From the NCBI GenBank assembly GCA_031292385.1, contig JARLHE010000026.1, positions 51,246 through 115,245 on the forward strand: 64,000 bases of DNA, given 5' to 3'. Positions 45,407 to 53,988 of this stretch are shown here, piece after piece. The position numbers were made by a program, and so were the translations under genes. This DNA is from Oligoflexia bacterium (GTDB taxonomy: Bacteria; Bdellovibrionota; UBA1018). How positions within the stretch are numbered: position 1 is the stretch's first letter; each line of letters opens with the position of its first letter. The notes beneath the pieces were generated by a model, which saw nothing but the letters and a program-made list of their open reading frames with translations, did no database searches and was not told the DNA's origin.

Positions 45407-46235
45407 CGACTTCGCCCCCCAATTCGTTCATCGCCTTCTTGAAAAGATCGGCATCGAGCCGCAGGTAGTGCCAGGTGTTGTTGCCTTCCATGAAGCTCAC
45501 GCCCTTGCCCTTCACCGTGCGCGCGACGAGGGCCTTCGGCTTCTCCGCCGGGTCGGTTTCCGTCAGCTCGCGCAAATTCGCTTCGAGCGCGGCCAGATCA
45601 TGACCGTTACATTCACGGGCGGTAAATCCAAAATCATTGAATTTAGCGGCCAAAGGCTCGAGGTTCATCACCGCCGGGATTTCACCCATGGCCTGAAAGC
45701 CGTTGGCATCGACGATCACGATCAAATTATCGAGCTTATGATGGCCGGCGAAAAGGAGCGATTCCCACATCGTCCCTTCGTTCATCTCGCCATCGCCCAC
45801 GATGCAATAAACCTTTTGCTGAGTGCGGCCCTTGAGCTTCAAGCCCAGCGCGATCCCAACCGCGACCGGAAGCCCATGCCCCAAGGAGCCTGTCGCCACT
45901 TCGCAGCCCGGGATTTTCCATTCGCAAAGCCCGTGCAGCAAAGAACCGTCCGAGAAATACCGATCGAGTGCCGATTGCTCCAGCCAGCCAATCTCGCGAA
46001 AACAGGCGTAGGTCGCCATGATTCCGTGCCCTTTGGACAAAATCAGGTAATCGCGATCCTCGTCGGCCGCGTTTTTCGGGTTATAGCGGATGAACTTGGA
46101 GTAGAGCGTCGCCATCAGCTCGACGATCGAAAACGCGCATCCGAGATGCACTGATCCCCCGCTGTACGCCATATGCACGATGTGGCGCCGCAACCGAGTC
46201 GAGTCAAGCTGAAGATGGTTTCTGGTTACGCTCAA
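45399..46235 (-). CDS. Transketolase-like protein, N-terminal (TPP-binding) subunit
   Basis: About 278 residues with the thiamine-diphosphate-binding domain: AYSGGSVHLGCAFSIVELMA near the start and IVGDGEMNEGTMWESLLFA with DANGF, the GDG-N metal/TPP motif. HGLCEWKIPGCEVATGSLGH holds another active-site His. A TTG start at 46235 gives SVTRNHLQLDSTRLRRHIVH; a GTG at 46289 is also possible but overlaps the upstream gene. Together with the next gene it makes a full transketolase that may move two-carbon units between sugars. Confidence 0.87.
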   Translation of the reverse strand: MSVTRNHLQLDSTRLRRHIVHMAYSGGSVHLGCAFSIVELMATLYSKFIRYNPKNAADEDRDYLILSKGHGIMATYACFREIGWLEQSALDRYFSDGSLLHGLCEWKIPGCEVATGSLGHGLPVAVGIALGLKLKGRTQQKVYCIVGDGEMNEGTMWESLLFAGHHKLDNLIVIVDANGFQAMGEIPAVMNLEPLAAKFNDFGFTARECNGHDLAALEANLRELTETDPAEKPKALVARTVKGKGVSFMEGNNTWHYLRLDADLFKKAMNELGGEVGA

Positions 46236-46261
46236 CGGGACCAGCCTATCATGAAATCCAG

Positions 46262-48085
46262 TTAGGGGATACAGTGAGGCGCAAACCACTGAATGCGAGT
46301 TAAATTAGCGCCCTGCCCGCCCCGAGTGGGAGCAGTCAACGCGCTCGCTTCGCCCAATGGCCCGCCTAAATGGCGACGAAACTCGGCCTGACAATCGGGG
46401 CTGGCGGCACCAAACCAAATTTCGGGGTAAAGAAGGATCGCCGAAAGCTCGGTATGCTGATTCAAATAGGAACAAAACTGCTCCCAATCAGCCGAATTAA
46501 AGCAGCGCTGCGCCCTCCAGGCATTGAACCAGCTCCAGTAAGGAGACCGGTTATAGTTCTCGCAATTGGCGGGTACCATGCGCGCGGAATAAAGCCCGTA
46601 CACATCCTTGTCATGCCAGTTACGCATGCAGACGCCGATCGTCGCCGCCGGGTAATTCGGGCATTGCTGATCGGTACAGACCCCGTTTCCGCCTGCCACG
46701 CAAAAAGGCAAATCCAGCACGGCGGTGCCGGGGGTCTGGCGAATCTTCTCGAGCATCTGAACCGTCTCGCCGGGCAGCGCCGGCATCATATTCACCGGAG
46801 TCAGGAGCTTGGAGGCCTCGGCAACCGACATGACCGCGAAGACGAAGACCCCCGCGATGACAAAAGGCCGCTTTTTCGGGGCGCTCCAAACGCTTACCCA
46901 AGCGCGGCTCAGCTCCGGCCAAGCCAGAACGATGATGACCGTCACAATCTGAGGCAAGAAAAGGCCCCAGCGGCTGGCCACCCGGAAAAACTTCATAAAC
47001 GGGATCAAGGCCCGAACGAGCTGCTGAACGATGAGAGGATGATTCAAGCAGGCATAAAGCAGCGCGATCGCCAGATAAATCAGAAACGGCGCGGCGACGC
47101 CAATTCCAGGACCGCGCTTCTTCTTCCGCAAAAACCAGATCGCGGCGATAAACGGAATCCAATAGAACCATCCGATCGTGACCACTGTTTCGGGCGTATC
47201 AAGGGGATGCGCCGGCGTATAAAAGAACTCGAGCCAAAGAGGGCGGATGACGAACGCGAAATTCGCGAACCAGGAAAGTCCTTGTGAAACCTCTCCGCCG
47301 CTTTTGACTTCCGCGAAAAGCGGAAGATACCACCTCGCCCAAAGAACGCAGAACACCGCGATGAGCCCCAAAGGGAGGGCCGCTTGCAGCCCTGAGATGG
47401 GTTCCAATTTCGTTTCGATCCCCGCCTTGCGCCTGCGAACCGCTAAAATCACGATCGACGCGCGCACAACGACCCACTCCAAGATCAGCGCGCCCCAAAA
47501 ATAGCCGGCCGAGCCCAGCGTTCCGAGCCCCAAAACCACGCGCCAAAGCTCGAGCTTTCGTGACCATACGCGATCGCGATAAAATCGCTGCCAAAGCCAG
47601 GCGTCGAGAAATAGGCAGAAATAGATCCAGTGCTCGGGCAAATGCTCGTAGTGATGCCAAATCTTAAAATGTCGCGGCACATGAAAAATCACGACCGCGG
47701 TCGTGATCGCCCAAACCCAAGCGGCAGGCAGCCCCATTCGGAGCAAAATAAAACCGACGCCCAAAAACGTCGCCAAAAGCGAAAAACCGAAAAAGGCCCA
47801 TTGAAAGGGAAACTCCCGGCTCCAATCCCAGAACTTCGCCCCGATCCAATGGCTCTCGGGCGACCAGGATAGATAGGGGACACTCATCCCTTCGGGGGCC
47901 ATAAAGTGCTGGGTATTGAATTTGGGATGTCCGGAGGCTTGAATTTCCTGGGCCATCATATGCCGGCCCATATCGATAAAGCACATGTCCTCGGCATAGC
48001 CAGGATAACCGCCGACAGGCTTGACCGAGTACCAGTAGGTCGCGGTCAAAAGCAGACCCAAAACAAACAAGATTTTTGCTTTCAC
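46262..48085 (-). CDS. Large polytopic membrane protein, GT-C-like, unknown function
   Basis: A 607-residue protein with about ten hydrophobic helices and soluble stretches. The first helix (7-23) is followed by a loop rich in acidic and aromatic residues (GGYPGYAEDMCFIDM), which is the place of the catalytic Asp/Glu in GT-C glycosyltransferases. The C-terminal 120 residues are extracytoplasmic and hold several cysteines (CTDQQCPNYPAATIGVC, RCFNSADWEQFC). No close family is recognised. The start is GTG at 48085 with GGAGAG upstream. It is upstream of the transketolase genes on the same strand, so it may act on the same glycan. Confidence 0.65.
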   Translation of the reverse strand: MKAKILFVLGLLLTATYWYSVKPVGGYPGYAEDMCFIDMGRHMMAQEIQASGHPKFNTQHFMAPEGMSVPYLSWSPESHWIGAKFWDWSREFPFQWAFFGFSLLATFLGVGFILLRMGLPAAWVWAITTAVVIFHVPRHFKIWHHYEHLPEHWIYFCLFLDAWLWQRFYRDRVWSRKLELWRVVLGLGTLGSAGYFWGALILEWVVVRASIVILAVRRRKAGIETKLEPISGLQAALPLGLIAVFCVLWARWYLPLFAEVKSGGEVSQGLSWFANFAFVIRPLWLEFFYTPAHPLDTPETVVTIGWFYWIPFIAAIWFLRKKKRGPGIGVAAPFLIYLAIALLYACLNHPLIVQQLVRALIPFMKFFRVASRWGLFLPQIVTVIIVLAWPELSRAWVSVWSAPKKRPFVIAGVFVFAVMSVAEASKLLTPVNMMPALPGETVQMLEKIRQTPGTAVLDLPFCVAGGNGVCTDQQCPNYPAATIGVCMRNWHDKDVYGLYSARMVPANCENYNRSPYWSWFNAWRAQRCFNSADWEQFCSYLNQHTELSAILLYPEIWFGAASPDCQAEFRRHLGGPLGEASALTAPTRGGQGANLTRIQWFAPHCIP

Positions 48086-48293
48086 TCTCTCCGGCCTACC
48101 TTATCTACCCGTGGCGGGCAAGCAATGAGCGGCATATTCCATCACGCGAGTGGGCAGGAGCAAAAGTCCGACCCCTACCCATGCCCGTCTCGTGATGAAC
48201 CCCAGCCTTCGCGTGGAAAAGTGAGTCATTCCAACCAAATTAGCGGAATGAAGACCCGTTGTTAAGCGGCAGTTTTCGTTATAGGTTTTGTCG

Positions 48294-49310
48294 ATGCAAA
48301 GTCCAGGGCAACGCATAGGGATCACCGGCGCGAACGGTTTCATCGGCAGTCACCTTCTCAGGTCCGCGATCGCTCGGGGGCACCGCCCCATCGCTTTCGT
48401 TCAAAAGGGCTCCTCGCTGAAACCCATTGAAGATCTCGAAGGCCGCTACGAGCGGATCGAAGGCGATCTTTTAGACGACGAAAGCCTGGATCGTTTCGTC
48501 AGTCAATGCGACGAGCTCTTCCACCTGGCTGGCTTCAACCGTTACTGGGCCACGAACCCAAAAGTTTTTCACGAAGTGAACTTTGTCGCGGTCCAGAAAG
48601 TCGCGGATGAGTGCGTTAAACACGGAATCAAGAAAATCGTCCATGCCAGCAGCTGCATCACGCTCGGCGCATCGGACGGCCCGACTCCCCGGACGGAAGA
48701 AGCCGAGTACAACCTCAAAAAACTACGGTTTCTTTACGGCGAAACGAAAAGCGCGGGTGAGCGCGAGATGCAAAGACGCGCCAAAGAGGAAGGGCTCCCG
48801 GTCGTCATCGTCAATCCAACCTCCGCGATCGGCGAGATGGATTACGGCCCTACGCCGATCGGCAAACCCATTCGGGACATCGCGCGCGGAATGTGGCCGG
48901 TTTACGTCGCGGGCGGCGCCTGCTTCATCGACGTACACGACGTCGTGCGTGGGCTTTGGCTTGCTCTCGAGCGTGGCCGCGTCGGCGAACGCTACGTGCT
49001 CGCGGGCGACAATCTCTCCAATCGCGAATTCATGACTTTGATCACCGAATGCGCGGGGGTCGGCAGGCCCCGCTTCCGCGTTCCCTCCCCGATTCTCACG
49101 ATCGCGGCCCATATCTGCGAGGCGATGGCCGACCACATCACTCGCGAGCATCCGCCGCTGACCAAGGGGATGAACGGCTTGATTGGAAAATACCTTTATT
49201 TCGACGGCAAAAAGGCGGAGCAAGAGCTGGGCTTTAAAGCCGGGCCCGCGCGCCCTGCCATCGAACGATGCGTTCAGTGGTTTCGCGCCAACCCGAACAT
49301 CAGCCTATGA
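48294..49310 (+). CDS. NAD-dependent epimerase/dehydratase, extended SDR (dihydroflavonol reductase-like)
   Basis: A 338-residue SDR, ATG at 48294. GITGANGFIGSHLL, HASSCITLG and YGETKSAGEREMQRRAKEEG provide the Rossmann motif and the Ser-Tyr-Lys set. NPTSAIGEMDYGPTPIGK is the substrate-side segment of dihydroflavonol reductase/HpnA-like proteins. It is the first of three genes that overlap by ATGA (this one, 49307, 50344), so they form one operon. Substrate not known. Confidence 0.85.
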   Translation: MQSPGQRIGITGANGFIGSHLLRSAIARGHRPIAFVQKGSSLKPIEDLEGRYERIEGDLLDDESLDRFVSQCDELFHLAGFNRYWATNPKVFHEVNFVAVQKVADECVKHGIKKIVHASSCITLGASDGPTPRTEEAEYNLKKLRFLYGETKSAGEREMQRRAKEEGLPVVIVNPTSAIGEMDYGPTPIGKPIRDIARGMWPVYVAGGACFIDVHDVVRGLWLALERGRVGERYVLAGDNLSNREFMTLITECAGVGRPRFRVPSPILTIAAHICEAMADHITREHPPLTKGMNGLIGKYLYFDGKKAEQELGFKAGPARPAIERCVQWFRANPNISL

Positions 49311-50347
49311 GCGAACAGCACTCAAACGGTTCAACTGATCTTGTCACCGGCGCCAGCGGTTTTATCGGCCGACACCTCGCGCGCCGGCTCCTGCGCGAAG
49401 GCCGAAGCGTCAAACTCCTTTGCCGCAAGGGCAGCGAAAAAAAGCTTCCGCCCGATTTGCGCGAAAACAGTCAAATCGAGATCGCGCCCGGCGACCTGCG
49501 GGACCGGGAAAGCCTGAAACAAGCCGTGCACGGAGTCGCCCACGTCTATCATTGCGCCGGCAACGTTTCGGATTGGGGCACGGAAGACGATTTTCAAGCC
49601 ATCAATGTCCGGGGCACCGATTGGCTGCTCCAGGCCGCGCTCAAAAACCAAGTCTCGCGCTTCATTCATTTGAGTTCCATCGCGGCCTTCGGAACACCGT
49701 CGCCCGGCTACTTCGACGACGCCTCGTCTTACGGCAAAAGCCGCGACCCCTACTCCCGGACGAAAGCCCAAGCCGAGCAGCTTGTTTTTGATTTTCACAA
49801 GACGACCGGCCTTCCCGTCACCGTCTTGAGGCCGGCGGTTGTTTACGGACTCGATGGAACCTGGTTTGAAGAACCCATGCGCATGATCGAGAAAGGCAAA
49901 ATGTTTCTTCTCGGCGGCGGCAGCGGCACCTGTCATCCCTGCTACATCGAGAATCTGGTCGACGCGATGTGGCTGGTCGCACGCGACGAACGCGCGATCG
50001 GCCGGGGCTACATCATCGCCGACGACGACCCGATCAGCTTCCGGGAATACTTCAACTCGCTCGCTTGGATCGCCGGCAAACCGCCCATCCGCCGCTCGAT
50101 CCCGCTTCCCATGGCCCATGCCATTGCGAGCGCCTGCGAGCTGGGCGCCAAAACCCTGCGCTCCAAGAACCGCCCGCTTCTCACCCATACGGCCGTCCAA
50201 ATGGTCACGACACGCAGCCGGATGTCCATGCATCGAATCCAAGAAGACTTGGGTTGGAAGCCCCGCTACTCGTTCAAGGCGGCAATCGAAGAGCTGCGTG
50301 GCCAATACCATGCGCGCTCCCAAGGTCAAGGGACGGCCTCACCATGA
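49307..50347 (+). CDS. NAD(P)-dependent SDR, 3-beta-hydroxysteroid dehydrogenase-like
   Basis: A 346-residue extended SDR starting at the ATG that overlaps the preceding stop. LVTGASGFIGRHLARRLL is the cofactor motif, IHLSSIAAFG the Ser region and YSRTKAQAEQLVFD the Tyr-Lys pair. VLRPAVVYGLDGTWF and GTCHPCYIENLVDAMW match the 3-beta-HSD/isomerase-like branch, which oxidises hydroxyls on sterols or other lipids, though many members act on sugars. Coupled by ATGA to the MBL-fold gene. Confidence 0.83.
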   Translation: MSEQHSNGSTDLVTGASGFIGRHLARRLLREGRSVKLLCRKGSEKKLPPDLRENSQIEIAPGDLRDRESLKQAVHGVAHVYHCAGNVSDWGTEDDFQAINVRGTDWLLQAALKNQVSRFIHLSSIAAFGTPSPGYFDDASSYGKSRDPYSRTKAQAEQLVFDFHKTTGLPVTVLRPAVVYGLDGTWFEEPMRMIEKGKMFLLGGGSGTCHPCYIENLVDAMWLVARDERAIGRGYIIADDDPISFREYFNSLAWIAGKPPIRRSIPLPMAHAIASACELGAKTLRSKNRPLLTHTAVQMVTTRSRMSMHRIQEDLGWKPRYSFKAAIEELRGQYHARSQGQGTASP

Positions 50348-51264
50348 AAATCGTAACGATCGACTGTGACTACCTTCGACCGCGCTTCGCCGCTTCCTAT
50401 TTGGTGCATGATCAAGAGCAAGCGCTTTTCGTCGACAATAATACGGCGCACTCCGTGCCGCTCCTTTTGGAAGCCTTGAAAAAGGAGGGCATGAGGCCGG
50501 AGCAGGTCAAATATCTCATCATTACCCATGTTCACCTGGACCATGCAGGCGGCTCGTCCGCCCTCATGAGAGCTTGCCCCAACGCCATTCTTCTCGGTCA
50601 CCCGCGCGCGATTCCGCACATGATCGATCCCAGTCGCTTGGTGGCCAGCGCCAGAAGAGTGTATGGGGAGGCCGCGTTCGAAAAGCTTTACGGCACGATT
50701 GAGCCTATCGCCGCCGCGAGAACGCGCATCGTGGAGGATGGCGAACGGCTTGCGTTCGGCAAAGACCACCTTCGTTTTATTTTCACGCGCGGGCACGCCA
50801 ATCACCATATGTGCACCGTACTGGAAGACGAGCGCGCGATCTTCACCGGCGACAGTTTCGGACTGGCCTATCCGGATCTCCAGAAAAACGGGCTTTATAT
50901 TTTCCCCTCCACCAGCCCGACGGATTTTGACGCAAAAGAGGCAAAAAAAGCGATTCAAGCCATTCTGACTTCGGGAGCGAAAACGGCGTATCCCACCCAC
51001 TACGGCGCGGTGAGCGACATGGCCGGCGCCGCGAAACAACTCAATTCAATGATCGATTTCAGCGACGATTTGCTCGCGCAGTCGGCAACGATTCCGCCCG
51101 AGCAATGGCCGCGTTTTTTTGAGACTCAGTTGCGAAGCCGCATGGGTGCGGATCTCGCTCTACACGGAATGACCCTGACCGGGGACACCGCCGAGCTCCT
51201 GAAGCTCGATATCGAGCTCAACGCGGCGGGACTCGCGCATATCGCCGCCAAGCGGAAGCCGTAA
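50344..51264 (+). CDS. MBL-fold metallo-hydrolase
   Basis: A 306-residue enzyme of the metallo-beta-lactamase fold. The zinc motif reads THVHLDHAGG (HxHxDH), with further ligands in FTRGHANHHMC, FTGDSFGLAY and TAYPTHYGAVSD. The beginning, MKIVTIDCDYLRPRFAASYL, is the usual start of this fold. Members hydrolyse thioesters, lactones or other esters. Start at the ATG overlapping the previous stop. With two SDRs it could finish a small biosynthetic or breakdown route that cannot be identified. Confidence 0.87.
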   Translation: MKIVTIDCDYLRPRFAASYLVHDQEQALFVDNNTAHSVPLLLEALKKEGMRPEQVKYLIITHVHLDHAGGSSALMRACPNAILLGHPRAIPHMIDPSRLVASARRVYGEAAFEKLYGTIEPIAAARTRIVEDGERLAFGKDHLRFIFTRGHANHHMCTVLEDERAIFTGDSFGLAYPDLQKNGLYIFPSTSPTDFDAKEAKKAIQAILTSGAKTAYPTHYGAVSDMAGAAKQLNSMIDFSDDLLAQSATIPPEQWPRFFETQLRSRMGADLALHGMTLTGDTAELLKLDIELNAAGLAHIAAKRKP

Positions 51265-51269
51265 ACGGC

Positions 51270-52001
51270 ATGGACCTCACCTCTCAACGAGCGCTTCCGC
51301 TTCTCTTAGCGTTTCTCTCGACTCTGTCCACTTTTGCCGGAGGCATCTTCGTCCTGCGCTCGAAACTTCCGTTACGCCTGATTTTAAGCTTCAGCGCGGG
51401 CGCGATTCTAGGAGTTGTCCTATTTGACCTTTTTCCTGAAGCCTTCGAGCTCACGCGCCAGGAGCATTTCGAAATCTGGGCCGCCCCGGCGGCTGCCGCC
51501 GGCTTCGCCTTTTATTTTCTGCTCAGCCGATTGCAAAAACGCATTGTAAAAGCCGATTCAGGCGACCTAGGCGCGGCCTCCTTGGTGCTCCACAGCGTCT
51601 TGGATGGGATTACCATCGGCATCGGCTTCAAAGCCGGTCGGGCGATCGGCATCGCGGTGGCATTGGCCGTCATCACTCACGATTTCTCGGATGGAATCAA
51701 TACCGTCAGCATCATCATGAGAGCCCGTTCCCAGAGGAAAAACAGAGCCGTTCGCGCGGTTCGCTGGCTCGCGCTCGATGCCGTCGCCCCTTTTATCGGG
51801 GCGCTGCTGGCTTCCTTTCTGGACATTTCCCGCCTCACGCTCGGAATCGCGCTCGCGGCGGTCGGAGGCTCGCTTTTCTACATCGCGACAATCGAACTTC
51901 TGCCGGACGTCGTTCGTGCGCCTTCGCGGCTGCTCCCTCTCTCTTTCCTCTTCATGGGGATGCTGACGCTCTACGCGGTGATCCGGCTCGGGGCCGTTTA
52001 A
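51270..52001 (+). CDS. ZIP-family divalent metal permease
   Basis: A 243-residue inner-membrane protein with about eight helices. The helix 4 and 5 metal motifs are seen: VLHSVLDGITIGIGF (His, Asp) and ITHDFSDGINTVSIIM (His, Asp). ZIP proteins bring Zn2+, Fe2+ or Mn2+ into the cytoplasm. It is 5 bases after the MBL-fold gene and may share its transcript, but the functional link (zinc supply for the metallo-hydrolase) is only a guess. Confidence 0.92.
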   Translation: MDLTSQRALPLLLAFLSTLSTFAGGIFVLRSKLPLRLILSFSAGAILGVVLFDLFPEAFELTRQEHFEIWAAPAAAAGFAFYFLLSRLQKRIVKADSGDLGAASLVLHSVLDGITIGIGFKAGRAIGIAVALAVITHDFSDGINTVSIIMRARSQRKNRAVRAVRWLALDAVAPFIGALLASFLDISRLTLGIALAAVGGSLFYIATIELLPDVVRAPSRLLPLSFLFMGMLTLYAVIRLGAV

Positions 52002-52079
52002 GCCGAAGGCTTGTGCCCTTTGGTACGTCACTCGCAAACGACAATGGCAGGACAACCCCAAACAAGGAGCTTATCGAAA

Positions 52080-52775
52080 ATGAAAACTATCACTCGATCC
52101 TGCATATCTATCCCGCTTTTCGCTGCGGCCCTCGCCGGCATATCCCCGATGCTGGCGAGCGCCGATACGATCAGCTTGGGACAGACCAAAAGCGGCGGCT
52201 TGAACCAATATCAGTACCAGGGATTTCTGCCGGCCCCCACTCCCTCGATCACCACGCTTCCGACCAGCCTGCCGACCGTATTGCCAAGCGTTTTACCAAG
52301 CGCTTCGCCAATCCCTGCGGCGGTCACCATTCGATCCAATGTCGCGGGAACCTTTTTGACCGACGGCTTGGGCAAAAGCCTGTATGTGTTTTCGCTCGAT
52401 ACCAATGGAAACAGCAATTGCACCGGCAACTGCTCGCAGGTCTGGCCGCCCGTCACGGTGGCAGCCGGCCAGACGCCCAACGCAGGCGCGAACGTTCAGG
52501 CTTCGTTACTCGGTACGATCACCCTGGCCGACGGCAGCACCCAGGTGACCTATAACTCCCTGCCGCTGTACTATTACACGGGCGATGCATCGCCTGGACA
52601 GAGCAACGGCGAAGGGCTGAATCAGTTCGGCGGATTATGGTACGTGATCGCGCCGGACGGGACCCCGTTGACTTCTCTCCCGTCGCCAAGCCCAAGCCCG
52701 TCGACGAGCCCATCGGCGACTCCTTCGAGTACTCCGACTACGGCTCCTACTCCGGGCACCATCTACGGACGCTAA
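52080..52775 (+). CDS. Secreted protein with COG4315/PF03640 repeats
   Basis: A 231-residue secreted protein. The ATG at 52080 follows an AAGGAG site and gives a signal peptide ending near LASAD. After a Pro/Thr/Ser linker (about 45-82) come the conserved segments TFLTDGLGKSLYVFSLDTNG and NCTGNCSQVWPPVTV, then LPLYYYTGDASPGQSNG and GLWYVIAPDGT, the two repeats of PF03640 (lipoprotein_15). The C-terminal Ser-Pro-rich tail is a wall- or surface-like linker. Function of this family is unknown, though the Cys pair might bind metal. Confidence 0.85.
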   Translation: MKTITRSCISIPLFAAALAGISPMLASADTISLGQTKSGGLNQYQYQGFLPAPTPSITTLPTSLPTVLPSVLPSASPIPAAVTIRSNVAGTFLTDGLGKSLYVFSLDTNGNSNCTGNCSQVWPPVTVAAGQTPNAGANVQASLLGTITLADGSTQVTYNSLPLYYYTGDASPGQSNGEGLNQFGGLWYVIAPDGTPLTSLPSPSPSPSTSPSATPSSTPTTAPTPGTIYGR

Positions 52776-52799
52776 GACGAATAAAGCGTGCAGCATCCA

Positions 52800-52829
52800 A
52801 AGCGGGAGGGACAACCGTCTCTCCCGCTT
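52800..52829. terminator. Convergent hairpin terminator
   Basis: AAGCGGGAG (52800-52808) pairs perfectly with CTCCCGCTT (52821-52829), extended inside by GAC/GTC. It lies between convergent genes, at the very stop of the minus gene. U-tracts are short on both sides, so termination may be weak or rho-assisted. Confidence 0.6.
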
Positions 52830-53886
52830 AAAACGCGTTAGCTAAGTAGGTGTTGAATAGATATCGAATATCGGCATCGTCAAAGGTGATGCCGACCCCG
52901 TAAAGCCAGGGCACCGTACCTCCCACCCTGCGCACGCCATCTACCCCGCCGACACCGTAGACCACGGGCCACGGACGAAGGATGAGGGTGATCCGCTCAT
53001 TCAACGGCTCCCCGATCGAATGAGAATAAAAATCCACCCGAAGCTTGAGACGATCTTCCAAATCGCGCGGCCCGAGATTGCCGGCGGCACTCATATCCAA
53101 GTCGCCGTACAGAAACCCCGCCGAGAGATCAAGTCGCTTCCGAAAAAACTGCTTACCGACCATTCCCGTGAAAACGAAGCCGGTCTCATCCACTTTATAG
53201 GTATCGGTTGAGGTCGCGTTTCCGCTCGGCCCGATCACCGTCGTGTGCACAATCGTCACCTTGCCTCGAGGGTCATCGGCAAAACCGAATAAATAGTAGT
53301 AATCCTCGGTCGGCCAAATGCCTAAATTGAAATAAGCGCGGCTCGTCCCTTCCGAATAACCAACCACTTCTTCCGCGCCGATATCGATGACAAATCGAAG
53401 CTCATGTTTATGACTCATGAGTTTTTGAAACTTCGTGGCGACCTCTTTGAGCTCTTGGCCGAGTTCAGGATCTTTCAACATCATCCCGATGGAGCCCTGG
53501 CCCTGCTCAATCCGAGCGGACGCATCCTTCAACTGCTCCATGGCGTCAGCAAGCTTGGCGGCGACTCTTTGTTCGGTTTCGTTAATTCCGGATCGCGGCG
53601 AAAGCATCTTCGATGCATTCGTCAGTGCCTGATTGATCTTCTGCACCGTTTCATGCAGCTGATCAGGAGGCAAACCGCTTTTCAGCTGGGTTCCCAGCCC
53701 GGTCAGTTGATTGGTCAGGCTGTTGACGCGATTCATGACGTCTTGAGCTTCCTTGGCCTCGCTGGAAACCGGAACCTCGCGACTTGACGGCTGGCTTGTG
53801 GGATCAGCCTCCTGAGCAATGGCAAAGGGCACCCGAAGAAAAACGCAAAGATATGCCGCTAAGCATGCGCGAAGTAGTCGTCCCAT
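52828..53886 (-). CDS. Outer-membrane protein resembling the C-terminal part of MlaD/MCE proteins
   Basis: A 352-residue protein with a signal peptide (ending near AIAQE). Residues about 45-165 are a coiled coil with the line IEQGQGSIGMMLKDPELGQE, which resembles the G-x-GT-x-G-x-LLxDPEL motif behind MCE domains in MlaD-like proteins. The MCE domain itself is absent. The C-terminal half has alternating strands (RFVIDIGAEEVVGYSEG, RAYFNLGIWPTEDYYYLFGF) and ends in Phe, the outer-membrane barrel signal. So it looks like an outer-membrane-anchored coiled coil that could take part in lipid transport. Confidence 0.65.
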   Translation of the reverse strand: MGRLLRACLAAYLCVFLRVPFAIAQEADPTSQPSSREVPVSSEAKEAQDVMNRVNSLTNQLTGLGTQLKSGLPPDQLHETVQKINQALTNASKMLSPRSGINETEQRVAAKLADAMEQLKDASARIEQGQGSIGMMLKDPELGQELKEVATKFQKLMSHKHELRFVIDIGAEEVVGYSEGTSRAYFNLGIWPTEDYYYLFGFADDPRGKVTIVHTTVIGPSGNATSTDTYKVDETGFVFTGMVGKQFFRKRLDLSAGFLYGDLDMSAAGNLGPRDLEDRLKLRVDFYSHSIGEPLNERITLILRPWPVVYGVGGVDGVRRVGGTVPWLYGVGITFDDADIRYLFNTYLANAF

Positions 53887-53925
53887 ATTTTGAATACGGC
53901 CACGCTAACACGGATGCTTCAATAT

Positions 53926-53960
53926 AACAAAGCCCGGACACCATCGGTGACCGGGCTTTG
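53926..53960. terminator. Intrinsic hairpin after the sedolisin gene
   Basis: ACAAAGCCCGG (53926-53936) pairs with CCGGGCTTTGT (53950-53960), then after one A/A mismatch CACC pairs with GGTG around the loop ATC. It lies between the stop of the sedolisin gene and the next minus-strand start. The following bases are AT-rich but not a pure T-run. Confidence 0.75.
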
Positions 53961-53988
53961 TCAAATATTCGCTGACAGCAACGAGAGC

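Noticed and set aside
48101..48229. 42-residue minus-strand frame with a hydrophobic stretch ahead of the 607-residue membrane protein.
   Set aside because: No family, no good ribosome site and arginine-rich composition as expected by chance at this GC; kept out of the gene list.
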